Below are positions 52,627 through 61,813 of a DNA stretch of 64,000 nucleotides, piece after piece. The position numbers were made by a program, and so were the translations under genes. The DNA is taken from assembly GCF_000214375.1 (NCBI RefSeq), contig NC_015578.1:868001-932000 (forward strand), read 5' to 3'. Below the pieces are notes generated by a model. The model made no database searches. It saw only the letters and a list, made by a program, of their open reading frames with translations, and was not told where the DNA came from. This stretch comes from Treponema primitia ZAS-2 (lineage in GTDB: Bacteria > Spirochaetota > Spirochaetia > Treponematales > Breznakiellaceae). The number at the start of each line of letters is the position of its first letter. Within the stretch, counting starts at the first letter, position 1.

Positions 52627-53082
52627 TTACTTCCCTCCGATTTGGATGAGCCGCTTTTTGGTCTCTGCCCGTTTCTTAATGTCCAGGCTGAGGACCCCGT
52701 TTTTGAAATTGGCGCTGATGGCTTCCAGGTCGGCGTTTTCCGGCAGCTTGAAGGAGCGGCTGAAGGAAGCGCTCCGGCGTTCCCGGATTATAAAATGTTC
52801 GTCTTCTTTGGCGGGGGAAACATCCCGCTCTTTTTTCTCTTCTGTTTTGCTTGCAATGGTCAGCACGCCGCCGTCCACCTGGACTTCGATATTTTTCTCA
52901 TCATAGCCTGGAAGTTCCGCTTCCAGCAGGTAGGCATCGGCATTTTCCCGGATATCCACCGCCAGTTCCCTGGTATAGGCCGGGGTCAGGGGGGATTCCC
53001 CAAAGAAGGATTCCATATAGCGATCAAAGTCGTTCAGGGCCTTTTCAATGGTAACAGGGCGATACATGGTAACAGCTTTCAT
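52627..53082 (-). CDS. Small heat-shock protein Hsp20
   Basis: The 151-residue chaperone has an alpha-crystallin domain (~45-145). Features are DAYLLEAELPGYDEKNIEVQ (in parts), GGVLTIASKTEEKKER, and RRSASFSRSFKLPENAD followed by FKNGVLSLDIKK (the I/L-x-I/L signature is near the end). It prevents protein aggregation in the cytoplasm. GAGGAG precedes the start. Its 5' region carries the palindrome shared with lrgA. Confidence 0.95.
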   Translation of the reverse strand: MKAVTMYRPVTIEKALNDFDRYMESFFGESPLTPAYTRELAVDIRENADAYLLEAELPGYDEKNIEVQVDGGVLTIASKTEEKKERDVSPAKEDEHFIIRERRSASFSRSFKLPENADLEAISANFKNGVLSLDIKKRAETKKRLIQIGGK

Positions 53083-53096
53083 TTTTTTACTCCTCT

Positions 53097-53131
53097 CGTA
53101 CGGTTAAATCGAAGCGAAACAACGTTTCGCA
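53097..53131 (-). repeat. Palindromic 5' element shared with lrgA
   Basis: GCGAAAC-GTT-GTTTCG plus CTTCGATT and ACCGTACG on the minus strand match 49238-49272 except for the loop and a few bases. It sits about 15 bases before the hsp20 start. The remaining 350 bases upstream hold no supported gene. Confidence 0.6.
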
Positions 53132-53423
53132 AAACTCCTAATTATAAAAGCTTGTTTTGCTTTTACATTTATATATAAGCAAGGCCCGTGCCAAATCGTT
53201 CAATAAAAAACAAATATTTTAGCAATTTTTATATTTTCATACAGCACAAGGAATTAAGAGTGAAAGCTAAATATGCAAAAACTCAATTTTTGCCAAGAGG
53301 GATATTCTGGGAACCATCGTATTTTATGAATGTGTCATTATTACCCATATGGGTTATATTGGCATTTTAGCTAGGTCAAAAAGAAACAGTCGAAAGAAAA
53401 GAAAAACCGGGATCTGGGGAATC

Positions 53424-53452
53424 TTGACTTTTCATGCCTATAGCATTACAAT
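53424..53452 (+). promoter_or_regulatory. Promoter of the RelB/YoeB module
   Basis: TTGACT (53424-53429) and TACAAT (53447-53452) are 17 bases apart, and the downstream AT-rich sequence (ATATAGGTATATTATAT) is partly palindromic as expected for an autoregulated toxin-antitoxin operator. Confidence 0.6.
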
Positions 53453-53481
53453 ATAGGTATATTATATGACAGGAGCTAGTT

Positions 53482-53763
53482 ATGAGCCAGGCAGTGCTTA
53501 GTATTCGTATGGACGAAGATATTAAACGGCGTTTTGATTTTTTTTGCGCCGATGCAGGGATGAACGCCACTGTGGCGGTCAATATGTTTGCCCGGGCAGT
53601 GTTGCGGGAAAAGCGCATCCCCTTCGAGATTACCGGCAATGACGACCCCTTCTACGGCGCCAAAAATCAGGGGATCCTTGCAAAATCCATCGAAGACCTA
53701 GAAGCGGGGCGGGGGCTGATCGAAAAAACCTGGGAAGAGTTGGAGGCCATGGAGGGTGAGTAA
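53482..53763 (+). CDS. RelB/DinJ-family antitoxin
   Basis: The 93-residue protein begins MSQAVLSIRMDEDIKRRFDF and continues GMNATVAVNMFARAVLR, a ribbon-helix-helix DNA-binding fold as in RelB/DinJ. The C-terminal half should bind the toxin. The gene overlaps the toxin gene by 8 bases. Confidence 0.9.
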   Translation: MSQAVLSIRMDEDIKRRFDFFCADAGMNATVAVNMFARAVLREKRIPFEITGNDDPFYGAKNQGILAKSIEDLEAGRGLIEKTWEELEAMEGE

Positions 53764-54019
53764 AAGAGTAATTTTTCAGGCCGCCGCATGGGAAGAATAC
53801 CAAGACTGGCAAAACCAGGACCGAAAGACTATAAAACGAATTAACCAGCTCCTCAAGGATATCGAAAGAAACGAAAATGAGGGCATCGGCAAGCCGGAAC
53901 CGCTAAAATACAAACCCGGTTTTTGGAGCCGCAGGATTGATGATGCCAATCGCCTAGTATACCGTATCGTAGATGGCTCAATCGAAATAGCCCAATGCCG
54001 CTTTTACTATGACGACTAA
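53756..54019 (+). CDS. YoeB/Txe-type mRNA interferase toxin
   Basis: The 87-residue RelE-fold toxin matches YoeB/Txe: AWEEYQDWQNQDRKTIKRIN, KPEPLKYKPGFWSRRIDDANR, LVYRIVDGSIEIAQCRFYY (parts). The C-terminal active-site histidine of YoeB (CRYHY) is replaced by Tyr (CRFYYDD), which may lower ribosome-dependent RNA cleavage. Start is GTG. Pairs with the RelB-type antitoxin upstream. Confidence 0.9.
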   Translation: MSKRVIFQAAAWEEYQDWQNQDRKTIKRINQLLKDIERNENEGIGKPEPLKYKPGFWSRRIDDANRLVYRIVDGSIEIAQCRFYYDD

Positions 54020-54030
54020 GCTTGTTTCCC

Positions 54031-54465
54031 TCACTCAATGTCGAATTCCGCCCACCTGACCCGGCCCGCCTGAACCGCGTCCCGGAGCCGCCTTTCCTGC
54101 TCGTTCAGGTTTTTCCCGGTCCCGCTTTTCACTTCCAGAAAGATAACTTCGGTAATGTTCTTTTCATTCATCCCCCGGAACACAATGAAGTCCACAGGCT
54201 TCCCCACAAAGCGGCAATCCCCGGGGTCGAAGGGGAAATCCGGCAGCATGGGCGCTATCTGTTCCGAGACCAGCCCCCCCAGCACCGCCCGGGACGCCTT
54301 GAGCCGAGCCTTGACTATCCCCGCAAGTTTGCCCGACTCCCAGTCCGCCCGTTCCTGCCGCCGCCCCTGGCTGAGCCCCATGCGCCGGCCAATGAGGAGG
54401 AAGAGCAGGCAAAAAAGGGCAAACACGCAGAGGAGGAGGATGGTTTGGGGGCTCAGGGTTTTCAT
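54031..54465 (-). CDS. Membrane-anchored Holliday-junction-resolvase-like endonuclease
   Basis: The 144-residue protein has one N-terminal transmembrane helix (LLLCVFALFCLLFLLIG) followed by basic residues and a nuclease-like fold: PVDFIVFRGM and VIFLEVKSGTG, i.e. the D...E-x-K motif of the 'endonuclease related to archaeal Holliday junction resolvase' family. Asp, Glu and Lys are present. The family function is not established. Its genuine frame is on the minus strand; a longer plus-strand frame is a shadow. Confidence 0.8.
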   Translation of the reverse strand: MKTLSPQTILLLCVFALFCLLFLLIGRRMGLSQGRRQERADWESGKLAGIVKARLKASRAVLGGLVSEQIAPMLPDFPFDPGDCRFVGKPVDFIVFRGMNEKNITEVIFLEVKSGTGKNLNEQERRLRDAVQAGRVRWAEFDIE

Positions 54466-54659
54466 GGTTGCTTAAGTATACTGAACAAAGGGCGGTATGC
54501 CTACAAATTCTGGAAGGGAGGGGGCTTGGGGGGGGCTTTGGTAGACAGAACAAACTCTTGACATTTGTATTATTTACATTTTTATAAGGTTAGGTTCTGT
54601 TTATTCTACAAATGAAAGTTACATCCATATGCTTTTTAACAGAAATTATAGAGGTAATT

Positions 54660-55670
54660 ATGAAAAAAAGGTTCAGGCTTTCCGCTGTCCTTGGGGCTGT
54701 AGTCATGATTTTGGCTATGGCGGGGTGCGAGGAATCAGGCGAAACGGTAAAAGATTTTAACGCAGCCCTTAGTGCGATTTCGGTAACCGGAACAGGGGAG
54801 GTGGCCCTTCCTTTTACGAGTGCATTTGCCAAGGGTAACCTATCTTACACATTAAACGTTCCTATTGGTACAAATGCCATTCAGATAAATCCCATACCGA
54901 GCAACACTAAATCAAGCTTTAGTGTTAATCTTCCAAACCCTATCAATAAACCAGATGGAAATATATCCACCATCACTATTGTGGTCACTGCGGAAAATGG
55001 AACTACGCAGGTCTATACGATTACTGTTAACTGGGACGTTAACAATAACCAAGACAGCAATGAAAACCAAGACAGCAATGAAAACCAAAACAGTAATGAA
55101 AACCAAAACAGTAATGAAAACCAGGACGGTAACGACAACCAAGGTGGCAGTGGCGGAGCAATCGCACTTGTTGGGCAATGGGCCTTATACGGTACTCCGT
55201 TTTATGAATTTACATCGAATGGAAAGATACTGATAGCTGGTATTGATATATCAACGACTTATACGGTGGCTACCAATAATACCATAACAGTAAAATCTTC
55301 CGGTTATACACGAGGAACGGTCACATGGTCCGTTTCCGGTGATGTGCTGACATTGTCAAATGCAGGAACCTCAGGTATTGTCCCCGGTACATATACTAAA
55401 ATAACAGGTTCCAGTGGTGACCATGGCGGTACTTCCACTAATTTTATTGTAGGGACTTGGCATGGTTATTTAGGAATAGCGATTGTTACATTTACGTTTA
55501 CATCTGATGGTTGGAGTATGAGTGGCAGGTCCGGTACCTATACCATGACAGATGAAGGCACTGCAGAATTAGAAGAAAGCGGCGATACGATCGGTTCCGC
55601 TATCATTTCAGGGGGTATCCTGAAGGTATCGTTATACGACGGCAGGTCCGGTTCTTTCGTTAAGTATTAA
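54660..55670 (+). CDS. Lipoprotein with cadherin-like and NQ-rich repeat regions
   Basis: The 336-residue protein has a signal peptide with lipobox LAMAGC (Cys20). Residues ~25-120 form a cadherin-like beta sandwich (VKDFNAALSAISVTG, VTAENGTTQVYTITVNW in parts). A hydrophilic linker made of about six 18-base tandem repeats (SNENQD/NSNENQ; nucleotides ~55040-55145) follows. The C-terminal half holds two lipocalin/TIM-like beta modules (WALYGTPFYEF, GTWHGYLGIAIV) each starting LVGQW or VGTW. Likely surface protein. The linker repeat number could vary between strains. Confidence 0.78.
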   Translation: MKKRFRLSAVLGAVVMILAMAGCEESGETVKDFNAALSAISVTGTGEVALPFTSAFAKGNLSYTLNVPIGTNAIQINPIPSNTKSSFSVNLPNPINKPDGNISTITIVVTAENGTTQVYTITVNWDVNNNQDSNENQDSNENQNSNENQNSNENQDGNDNQGGSGGAIALVGQWALYGTPFYEFTSNGKILIAGIDISTTYTVATNNTITVKSSGYTRGTVTWSVSGDVLTLSNAGTSGIVPGTYTKITGSSGDHGGTSTNFIVGTWHGYLGIAIVTFTFTSDGWSMSGRSGTYTMTDEGTAELEESGDTIGSAIISGGILKVSLYDGRSGSFVKY

Positions 55671-55700
55671 GTAGTTCCTTCTTTGTTTGCTGAATTGAGG

Positions 55701-55740
55701 CAGCGGTTCCAAATCATCATTTTGGAACCGCTGTTTTTTT
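55701..55740 (+). terminator. Intrinsic terminator
   Basis: CAGCGGTTCCAAA (55701-55713) pairs perfectly with TTTGGAACCGCTG (55721-55733), followed by seven Ts. It ends the lipoprotein transcript. Confidence 0.92.
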
Positions 55741-55767
55741 CGGTACATCCACCGTGGCCTTTAACCC

Positions 55768-55797
55768 TTGAAAAAGACCCCTCCCGCCGTATATGAT
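55768..55797 (+). promoter_or_regulatory. Promoter of leuS
   Basis: TTGAAA (55768-55773) and TATGAT (55792-55797) are 18 bases apart, with a start point about 25 bases before the leuS ribosome site AAGGAG. Confidence 0.55.
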
Positions 55798-55826
55798 ACC
55801 CTCATACGACAAGGAGCCTGAGAATC

Positions 55827-58316
55827 ATGGCAAAAAAAGCCGGGGTCAAATACCCCTTTGAGACAATCGAACCCAAATGGCAGAAGTATTGGGCGGATCA
55901 TCAGACCTTTAAGGCCGTTGAAGATCCGTCTTTCCCCAAGGATAAGCGCCGGTATGTGCTGGATATGTTCCCCTACCCATCGGCCCAGGGGCTCCATGTG
56001 GGGCATCCCGAAGGCTATACCGCCACGGATATCTACTGCCGTTACCTGCGCATGAACGGCTACAATGTGCTCCACCCCATGGGCTTTGACGCCTTTGGGC
56101 TGCCTGCGGAGAACTACGCCATCAAGACCGGGACCCACCCCTCGGTGACCACTGCGGCGAATATCAATCACTTCCGCACCCAGATTAAGTCCCTGGGCTT
56201 TTCCTACGACTGGGACCGGGAAGTGGACACCTCCAATGAAAAGTACTACCGCTGGACCCAGTGGATCTTCCTCAAGCTCTTTGAAAAGGGACTGGCCTAC
56301 GAGGCGGAAAGTCCCATCAACTGGTGCCCCTCCTGCAAGACCGGGCTGGCCAACGAAGAGGTGAAGGACGGCTGCTGCGATCGCTGCGGGACCAAGGTGT
56401 CCCGGAAGCGGATCCGCCAGTGGATACTGAAGATCACCGCTTACGCCGAGCGGCTCCTGGATGATCTGGACGGCCTGGACTGGCCTGAGCCGGTAAAGCT
56501 GATGCAGCGGAACTGGATAGGCCGATCGGAAGGGGCGAATGTCATCTTTAAGATCGATGGGCATAGCGAAGCCCTGGAAATTTATACCACCAGGCCGGAC
56601 ACCCTGTTTGGGGCGACCTACATGGTCCTTTCCCCGGAACATTCCCTGGTGGAGAAGATCACTACGCCGGATCAGAAGGCCGCAGTAGGCGCCTACCTGG
56701 ATGCGGCGGCTAAGAAGAGCGATCTGGAACGGACTGACTTGGCAAAGGAAAAGACCGGGGTTTTCTCCGGGGCCTATGCCGTCAATCCGGTGAACGGCGC
56801 CAAGATACCCATCTGGATCGCCGATTACGTGCTCATCTCCTACGGAACCGGGGCCATCATGGCGGTCCCTGCCCACGATGAACGGGACTGGGACTTTGCC
56901 AAAGCCTTTAACTTGCCCATTATTCAGGTTGTTTCCCCAGTTCCGCCTGGTGGAGAATCCGCAGGATTCTCCGATGGAAATACCGAAGGTATTTCCACGT
57001 GTACGGTTGCTGATGGGTGGTCGGTAAACTCTGGGGACTTTACCGGGCTTCCCACAACAGAGGCGAAAGAAAAAGTAACTGCCTGGGTTGAAGCCCAGGG
57101 CTTTGGAAAAAAGACCGTGAACTACAAGCTGCGGGACTGGATTTTCAGCCGCCAGCGTTACTGGGGGGAGCCGATTCCGTTAGTCCACTGCGAGCATTGC
57201 GGTATAGTACCCTTGCCTGAAACTGAACTGCCCCTGCGGCTGCCCGATGTCCAGTCCTATACTCCCACGGGCACCGGGGAATCCCCCCTGGCGGGGATCA
57301 CCGATTGGGTGAACACCACCTGTCCCGTCTGCGGCGGTCCGGCCAAGCGGGAGACCAACACCATGCCCCAATGGGCGGGTTCCTGTTGGTATTACCTGCG
57401 CTATCTGGACCCTGACAACGATACTGCCTTTGCCGCAAAGGACAAGATCGACTACTGGGCGCCGGTGGACCTCTATGTGGGCGGTGTTGAACATGCGGTG
57501 CTGCACCTTCTCTACAGCCGCTTCTGGCACAAGGTCCTCTACGACCTGGGCCTGGTCAATACCAAGGAGCCCTTCCAGCGCCTGGTTAACCAGGGGATGA
57601 TCCTTGGGGAAGATAACCTGAAGATGAGCAAGAGCCGGGGCAACGTGATCAACCCCGACGATATTGTAAAGAGCTTTGGCGCCGATTCCATGCGGGTCTA
57701 CGAGATGTTCATGGGCCCCCTGGAGGTTACCAAGCCCTGGCTCACCGCAGGGCTCGTTGGGGTGTCCCGGTTTCTGGAACGGCTCTGGGCCATTGCCGAA
57801 AAGCCGCTTACTGAAAAATCCCCCACAGAAGCCCTGGGCGCGGAGCAGGCCGAAGAACTGGTACGCTTACAACACAAGACTATCAAGAAGGTGAGCAGGG
57901 ATACTGGGTCCCTGGACTTCAACACCGCAATCAGCCAGATGATGGTCTATTCCAACGAGCTGGCCAAACTTGCCGAGCTCCCCCGGAGCCTCTGGGAACC
58001 CCTGGTACTGATGGTCAGCGCCTACGCCCCCCACCTGGGTGAGGAGCTTTGGGAGAAATTGGGCCACAGCGGTTCCGTATCCAAGGCGGCCTGGCCGGTC
58101 TGGGAAGAAAAGCTCACCGCGGATAACGAAGTAACCGTGGTGGCCCAGGTCAACGGCAAGATCCGGGACAAGTTTACTGCGGCAGCGGGGACGTCAAAGG
58201 AAGAGCTTGAAAAGATCGCTCTGGCCCTGCCGGGGGTGCTCAAGTGGCTGGACGGGCAGACCGTAGTAAAGGTAATCGCTGTGCAGGATAAGCTTGTTAA
58301 TATCGTGGTGAAATAA
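55827..58316 (+). CDS. leuS: Leucyl-tRNA synthetase
   Basis: The 829-residue enzyme charges tRNA-Leu. The class I signature is HVGHPEG near residue 55, the KMSKS loop is [11 protein letters not shown] near 597, and the editing domain (~225-420) contains [13 protein letters not shown] and [12 protein letters not shown] zinc-like Cys cluster (CPSCKTG, CCDRCG) is near 170-190. Residues ~375-391 ([17 protein letters not shown]) are encoded by two perfect palindromes inserted in frame (56952-56997), forming an extra loop in the editing domain. Length is otherwise normal. Confidence 0.96.
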   Translation: MAKKAGVKYPFETIEPKWQKYWADHQTFKAVEDPSFPKDKRRYVLDMFPYPSAQGLHVGHPEGYTATDIYCRYLRMNGYNVLHPMGFDAFGLPAENYAIKTGTHPSVTTAANINHFRTQIKSLGFSYDWDREVDTSNEKYYRWTQWIFLKLFEKGLAYEAESPINWCPSCKTGLANEEVKDGCCDRCGTKVSRKRIRQWILKITAYAERLLDDLDGLDWPEPVKLMQRNWIGRSEGANVIFKIDGHSEALEIYTTRPDTLFGATYMVLSPEHSLVEKITTPDQKAAVGAYLDAAAKKSDLERTDLAKEKTGVFSGAYAVNPVNGAKIPIWIADYVLISYGTGAIMAVPAHDERDWDFAKAFNLPIIQVVSPVPPGGESAGFSDGNTEGISTCTVADGWSVNSGDFTGLPTTEAKEKVTAWVEAQGFGKKTVNYKLRDWIFSRQRYWGEPIPLVHCEHCGIVPLPETELPLRLPDVQSYTPTGTGESPLAGITDWVNTTCPVCGGPAKRETNTMPQWAGSCWYYLRYLDPDNDTAFAAKDKIDYWAPVDLYVGGVEHAVLHLLYSRFWHKVLYDLGLVNTKEPFQRLVNQGMILGEDNLKMSKSRGNVINPDDIVKSFGADSMRVYEMFMGPLEVTKPWLTAGLVGVSRFLERLWAIAEKPLTEKSPTEALGAEQAEELVRLQHKTIKKVSRDTGSLDFNTAISQMMVYSNELAKLAELPRSLWEPLVLMVSAYAPHLGEELWEKLGHSGSVSKAAWPVWEEKLTADNEVTVVAQVNGKIRDKFTAAAGTSKEELEKIALALPGVLKWLDGQTVVKVIAVQDKLVNIVVK
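56952..56997. repeat. Twin palindromes inside leuS
   Basis: GGAGAATCC-GCA-GGATTCTCC (56952-56972) is followed by TGGAAATACC-GAA-GGTATTTCCA (56975-56997). Both have perfect 9- or 10-bp arms and 3-base loops. They encode residues not found in other leucyl-tRNA synthetases by motif comparison, and the frame is preserved. Confidence 0.7.
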
Positions 58317-58339
58317 TACCCTCAGGATTGGTTACATAA

Positions 58340-59530
58340 TTGGCAACATTGTTACTGTGCATTATCTATCTCGCCTTCATCAGCCTGGGCCTGCCCGATT
58401 CGCTTCTGGGGTCCGCATGGCCGGTGATGCACCGGGATTTCGCGGTCCCCCTCTACTTTGCGGGGATGGTTTCCGCTGCGGTCACCGGGGGGACCGTTAT
58501 ATCCAGCCTGCTCAGCAGCCGGGTGATACGCCGTTTCGGGACCGGCCGGGTAACGGCGCTGTCCGTAGCCTTGACCGCCATTGGGCTTTTGGGGTTCAGC
58601 CTCATGCCGTCTTTTTACTGGTTTGTCGTTTTTGCCCTGCCCCTGGGATTGGGTGCCGGGGCCATAGACACGGGGCTGAACAATTTTGTGGCCCTCAATT
58701 ACAAAGCCCGGCACATGAACTGGCTCCACTGCTTCTGGGGCATAGGGGCGGGCTTGAGCCCGGTGATCATGTCCTGGTTCATTTCTGAGGGGGAACAGTG
58801 GCGTCACGGGTACCGGACGGTTTCCTTCGTCCTGATGGGAATAGCCCTGGTATTGAGCGCCACCCTTTTCCTCTGGAAGCCCTTTGAAGCAAAACATCAG
58901 GCAACAACGGAAGGCCCGGGGGCGCCGGGGCAAAAAAACATTTTCCGTATACCTGGAGTTAAGGCCGCGCTTCTGGGTTTCTTTTCCTACGTGTCCATGG
59001 AGGGGATCATCGGCGTTTGGGGGCCCACGTATCTGGTTATGCGCCGGGGGATAAACCCCAATACCGCAGCCCAATGGCTGTCCCTGTACTTTCTGAGCCT
59101 CACCATAGGCCGGTTTTTATCAGGATTTGTGAGCGCCTTCCTCAATAATATAAAACTGATCTACCTGGGCTGCCTCTTTATTGCCCTGGGGGTAATCTTT
59201 CTTGCCCTGCCCCTGCCGCCGGTCTTTTTGCTCCTTGCCTTTCTGCTCATCGGCTTCGGTTATGCGCCGGTTTTCCCCTCCATGCTCCACGAAACCCCCC
59301 GGCGTTTCGGCCCTGCCGTTTCCCAGGCCATCATGGGCTGGCAGTTCGCCCTGTCCTACATCGGCGCTTCCTGTACTCCCATGCTCACCGGTTTGATCAT
59401 CTCCCGGATCAGCATGGGGCTCTACCCCTTTCTGTTCGTGATCTACCTGGCCGTGCTGGCGGGAAGTACTGCGTTTATCGGGGTGCTGGAAAAACAGGGG
59501 AAACTGGCAAATAAACTTGACCCACAATAA
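58340..59530 (+). CDS. Major facilitator superfamily transporter
   Basis: The 396-residue protein has twelve hydrophobic helices in two bundles, with RRFGTGRVTALSV and LPLGLGAGAIDTGLNNFVAL in the first, resembling FucP/sugar-type MFS carriers. Start is TTG at 58340 with no ATG before the first helix. It lies 23 bases after leuS, so it may be co-transcribed. Substrate not identifiable. Confidence 0.85.
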   Translation: MATLLLCIIYLAFISLGLPDSLLGSAWPVMHRDFAVPLYFAGMVSAAVTGGTVISSLLSSRVIRRFGTGRVTALSVALTAIGLLGFSLMPSFYWFVVFALPLGLGAGAIDTGLNNFVALNYKARHMNWLHCFWGIGAGLSPVIMSWFISEGEQWRHGYRTVSFVLMGIALVLSATLFLWKPFEAKHQATTEGPGAPGQKNIFRIPGVKAALLGFFSYVSMEGIIGVWGPTYLVMRRGINPNTAAQWLSLYFLSLTIGRFLSGFVSAFLNNIKLIYLGCLFIALGVIFLALPLPPVFLLLAFLLIGFGYAPVFPSMLHETPRRFGPAVSQAIMGWQFALSYIGASCTPMLTGLIISRISMGLYPFLFVIYLAVLAGSTAFIGVLEKQGKLANKLDPQ

Positions 59531-59626
59531 GCAGTAAGAAGAATTTCACCACGAAGGGACACAAAGGTGAATAGGAAAAGATCAGAGGACTACAATCCAG
59601 TATTTTTTTGGGACTGAGTATACGCT

Positions 59627-59764
59627 ACGTGCAACGCAGTTCCCCGCGCTACTTGCAACGTAGTTCCCCGCGCTACTTGCAACACCGACTTTAGTCGGCA
59701 AGTTCCCCGCGCTACTTGCAACGCAGTTCCCCGCGCTACTTGCAACGCAGTTCCCCGCGCAGTT
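59627..59764. repeat. Array of the palindromic GCTACTTGCAACG repeat
   Basis: Five direct units, each running from GCTACTTGCAACGCAG to TTCCCCGC, are tandemly placed. The third unit has an additional CCGACTTTAGTCGG palindrome. The units share the short TGC-AAC-GCA stem and the CCCCGCGC link. Copies of both unit types occur inside nikE-like, bat and smr genes. It is not a CRISPR array because units abut without unique spacers. Confidence 0.85.
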
Positions 59765-59782
59765 ATTCCACCCTGATAAACT

Positions 59783-60649
59783 CTACCCGTTCATGGCGCT
59801 TCGCCTGTCCCTCACCGCAGCCAGCCTTTGTTCCAGCCCTTCTCCCTGCCCGCCAGTGATAAGCGCCTTCAGGGAGTCCAGGCTCCCTTCAAACTGCTCT
59901 ATGCGCTGCAGTAATTCTGTTTTATTTTCCAGGAATAGTTCTGCCCACATGGGTGCGTTGAGCATGGCGATCCGGGTGAGGTCCTCAAAACTGCCGCCCC
60001 CGAAGCGGGTGATTTCCGTGTCAGCCTCGCAGTCTATCAGGGCTGCGGCGATAACATGGCAAAGCTGGGAGGTAAAGGCTATCTTCCGGTCGTGTTCCTC
60101 CGGCGTAGTCTCAGTAATCCTGCCGAAACCCATGCGGTGAATCAGGGCTTTCAGGAATTCCAGGTTTTCCGGTTTGTTCTGCGCCAGGGGGGTGAGGATG
60201 TAGTTTTTCCCCTGAAAGTTACAGTGTTTCGCGTTGGCAAAGCCCCCTTTCTCGCTGCCCGCCATGGGGTGACCGGGGATAAAGTCCAGGTCCGGCCGCA
60301 AGGTCCTTTCCACCGCTTTGACGATGTTGCCCTTAATACCCGCAATATCCGTGATGAGGGCGCCTGGGCGGAAGGCTGCCATCCAGGTTTCCAGGAACCT
60401 GAGCAGGGTGGAGGGATTGAGGCAGAGGAAGACCAGATCGCACTGCCCCAGTATTATTGTGGGGTCGTCTTTCCCCATGAGCAGCCCCTGGTTGATGACC
60501 CCCTGAGCTTTAGCCGCCTCCAGGGTTTCGCCGTCCGCCTCCAGTGCCAGGATGCGCCGGGGCCCCAAGGGCCTGAGCGCGAGAGCTATTGCGCCGCCCA
60601 TGAGGCCTAATCCCACGATACCCACAGTACAGTCTTCGATAAGTTTCAT
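59783..60649 (-). CDS. tyrA: Prephenate dehydrogenase (TyrA)
   Basis: The 288-residue dehydrogenase converts prephenate to 4-hydroxyphenylpyruvate for tyrosine synthesis. The NAD(P) site is GIVGLGLMGGAIALAL at the N-terminus; the catalytic part has FIPGHPMAGSEKGG (conserved His and Ser) and TPEEHDRKIAFTSQLCHV. Chorismate mutase and ACT domains are absent. It is 12 bases after aroF in one operon. Together with aroF it is under tyrosine attenuation. Confidence 0.93.
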   Translation of the reverse strand: MKLIEDCTVGIVGLGLMGGAIALALRPLGPRRILALEADGETLEAAKAQGVINQGLLMGKDDPTIILGQCDLVFLCLNPSTLLRFLETWMAAFRPGALITDIAGIKGNIVKAVERTLRPDLDFIPGHPMAGSEKGGFANAKHCNFQGKNYILTPLAQNKPENLEFLKALIHRMGFGRITETTPEEHDRKIAFTSQLCHVIAAALIDCEADTEITRFGGGSFEDLTRIAMLNAPMWAELFLENKTELLQRIEQFEGSLDSLKALITGGQGEGLEQRLAAVRDRRSAMNG

Positions 60650-60661
60650 TATCGTTCCTTT

Positions 60662-61687
60662 TTATATTATTTTTTCTTCCAGGGCTGCATATTTCCGCAG
60701 AACTGTCATGAGCGAATCGAAAGCGTCCGGGGTAATGGACTGCTCCCCATCACAAAGCGCCTCCTCAGGGTTGTTGTGCACCTCGATGATGAGCCCGTCC
60801 GCCCCTGCCGCAATGGCCGCCTTTGCCATGGTGGGAACCATCCAGGCAAGCCCTGTGGCATGGCTGGGGTCCACGATCACCGGGAGGTGGCTCTTCCGTT
60901 TTAAGGCCGGAATGGCGCTGAGGTCCAAGGTGTTCCGGGTAAAGTTATCAAAGGACCGTATGCCCCGCTCGCAGAGGATTATCTGATCGTTACCCCCGGC
61001 CATGATGTATTCCGCAGCCATGAGCAGTTCAGTGATAGTACACGCATAGCCCCGCTTGAGGAGTATGGGTTTGTGGCAGCGGCCCAGTTCTTTGAGCAGG
61101 GTGAAGTTCTGCATGTTCCGGGCCCCTACTTGGACAATGTCAACTTCGTCAAAAAGTTCCAGTTGGTGGATGGCCATGAGTTCCGTCACAATGGGAAGCC
61201 CGGTTTCTTTCTTCGCCTCCAGAAGCAGGTCCATCCCTTCGCAGCCCAGGCCCTGGAAACTGTAGGGGCTGGACCGGGGCTTGAAGGCGCCCCCCCGGAG
61301 AAAAGTGGCCCCTGACTGTTTTACCGAATTGGCTATGCCCACTATCTGCTCCCGGGTCTCCACGGAACAGGGGCCGGCCATGATCCCCAGGCTTCCCGCC
61401 CCTATGCTCCGCACCTGGCCCCCGGCAACCGGAATATCGATCCGGGTATCCAGGGGGTGAAAAGCCCGGTTAGCCCGCTTGTAGGGCTCCTGCACCCGGA
61501 CAACCTTTTCCACCAGGTGGTGGGCCTGAAGGCTTTCTTCGCTGATCCCCGTGGTGTCCCCCACCAGGCCCAGGACAGTCTGGGAGGTTCCTGCCGAATA
61601 GTGAACCTTGACCCCCCGCCTTTCCAGCAGGGCGGTAAAGTTTTTGATGTCCTCCTGGGCGGTTCCCGGTTTAATGGCAATGATCAT
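60662..61687 (-). CDS. aroF: DAHP synthase (AroF/AroA-beta type)
   Basis: The 341-residue enzyme condenses phosphoenolpyruvate with erythrose-4-phosphate to start the shikimate pathway. The N-terminal ferredoxin-like domain (~1-75, MIIAIKPGTAQEDIKNF) resembles the regulatory domain of T. maritima DAHP synthase that senses Tyr/Phe. The barrel shows AGPCSVETREQ, GGAFKPRSSPY, LLKRGYACTITE and DPSHATG. The ATG at 61687 fits homologues; a longer frame back to 61762 lies in the attenuator. It is preceded by a complete tyrosine attenuator. Confidence 0.95.
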   Translation of the reverse strand: MIIAIKPGTAQEDIKNFTALLERRGVKVHYSAGTSQTVLGLVGDTTGISEESLQAHHLVEKVVRVQEPYKRANRAFHPLDTRIDIPVAGGQVRSIGAGSLGIMAGPCSVETREQIVGIANSVKQSGATFLRGGAFKPRSSPYSFQGLGCEGMDLLLEAKKETGLPIVTELMAIHQLELFDEVDIVQVGARNMQNFTLLKELGRCHKPILLKRGYACTITELLMAAEYIMAGGNDQIILCERGIRSFDNFTRNTLDLSAIPALKRKSHLPVIVDPSHATGLAWMVPTMAKAAIAAGADGLIIEVHNNPEEALCDGEQSITPDAFDSLMTVLRKYAALEEKII

Positions 61688-61738
61688 GATCTGCTCCTTG
61701 GCAATAATTTTCCGGCGGCCATACAACCGCCAGGGCGC

Positions 61739-61790
61739 AAAAAAAGGGAGGCCCCTTGGCAATACTCTTATTGCCCTGGAGTCTCCCTGG
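61739..61790 (-). terminator. Attenuator terminator before aroF
   Basis: On the minus strand GGGAG and CTCCC pair at the base, GGCAATA pairs with TATTGCC at the top, and seven Ts follow (plus 61739-61745 are A). The 5' arm lies within 61778-61790, the segment that can instead pair with upstream 61827-61835 (GGAGCCTGG with CCAGG then CTCC after a 4-base bulge). This mutual exclusion marks an attenuator. Confidence 0.8.
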
Positions 61791-61813
61791 TTTACAGGTT
61801 ATGGGTGTTTAGA

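Noticed and set aside
53188-53370. 60-codon plus-strand frame upstream of the RelB gene
   Set aside because: It has no ribosome site, is AT-rich and shows no recognisable domain; likely chance.
54022-54561. 179-codon plus-strand frame
   Set aside because: The minus-strand frame at 54031-54465 has a transmembrane anchor and a nuclease motif, so the plus frame is a shadow.
59627-59764. CRISPR-like array
   Set aside because: Units abut directly with no unique spacers, no cas genes are near, and copies exist inside genes.
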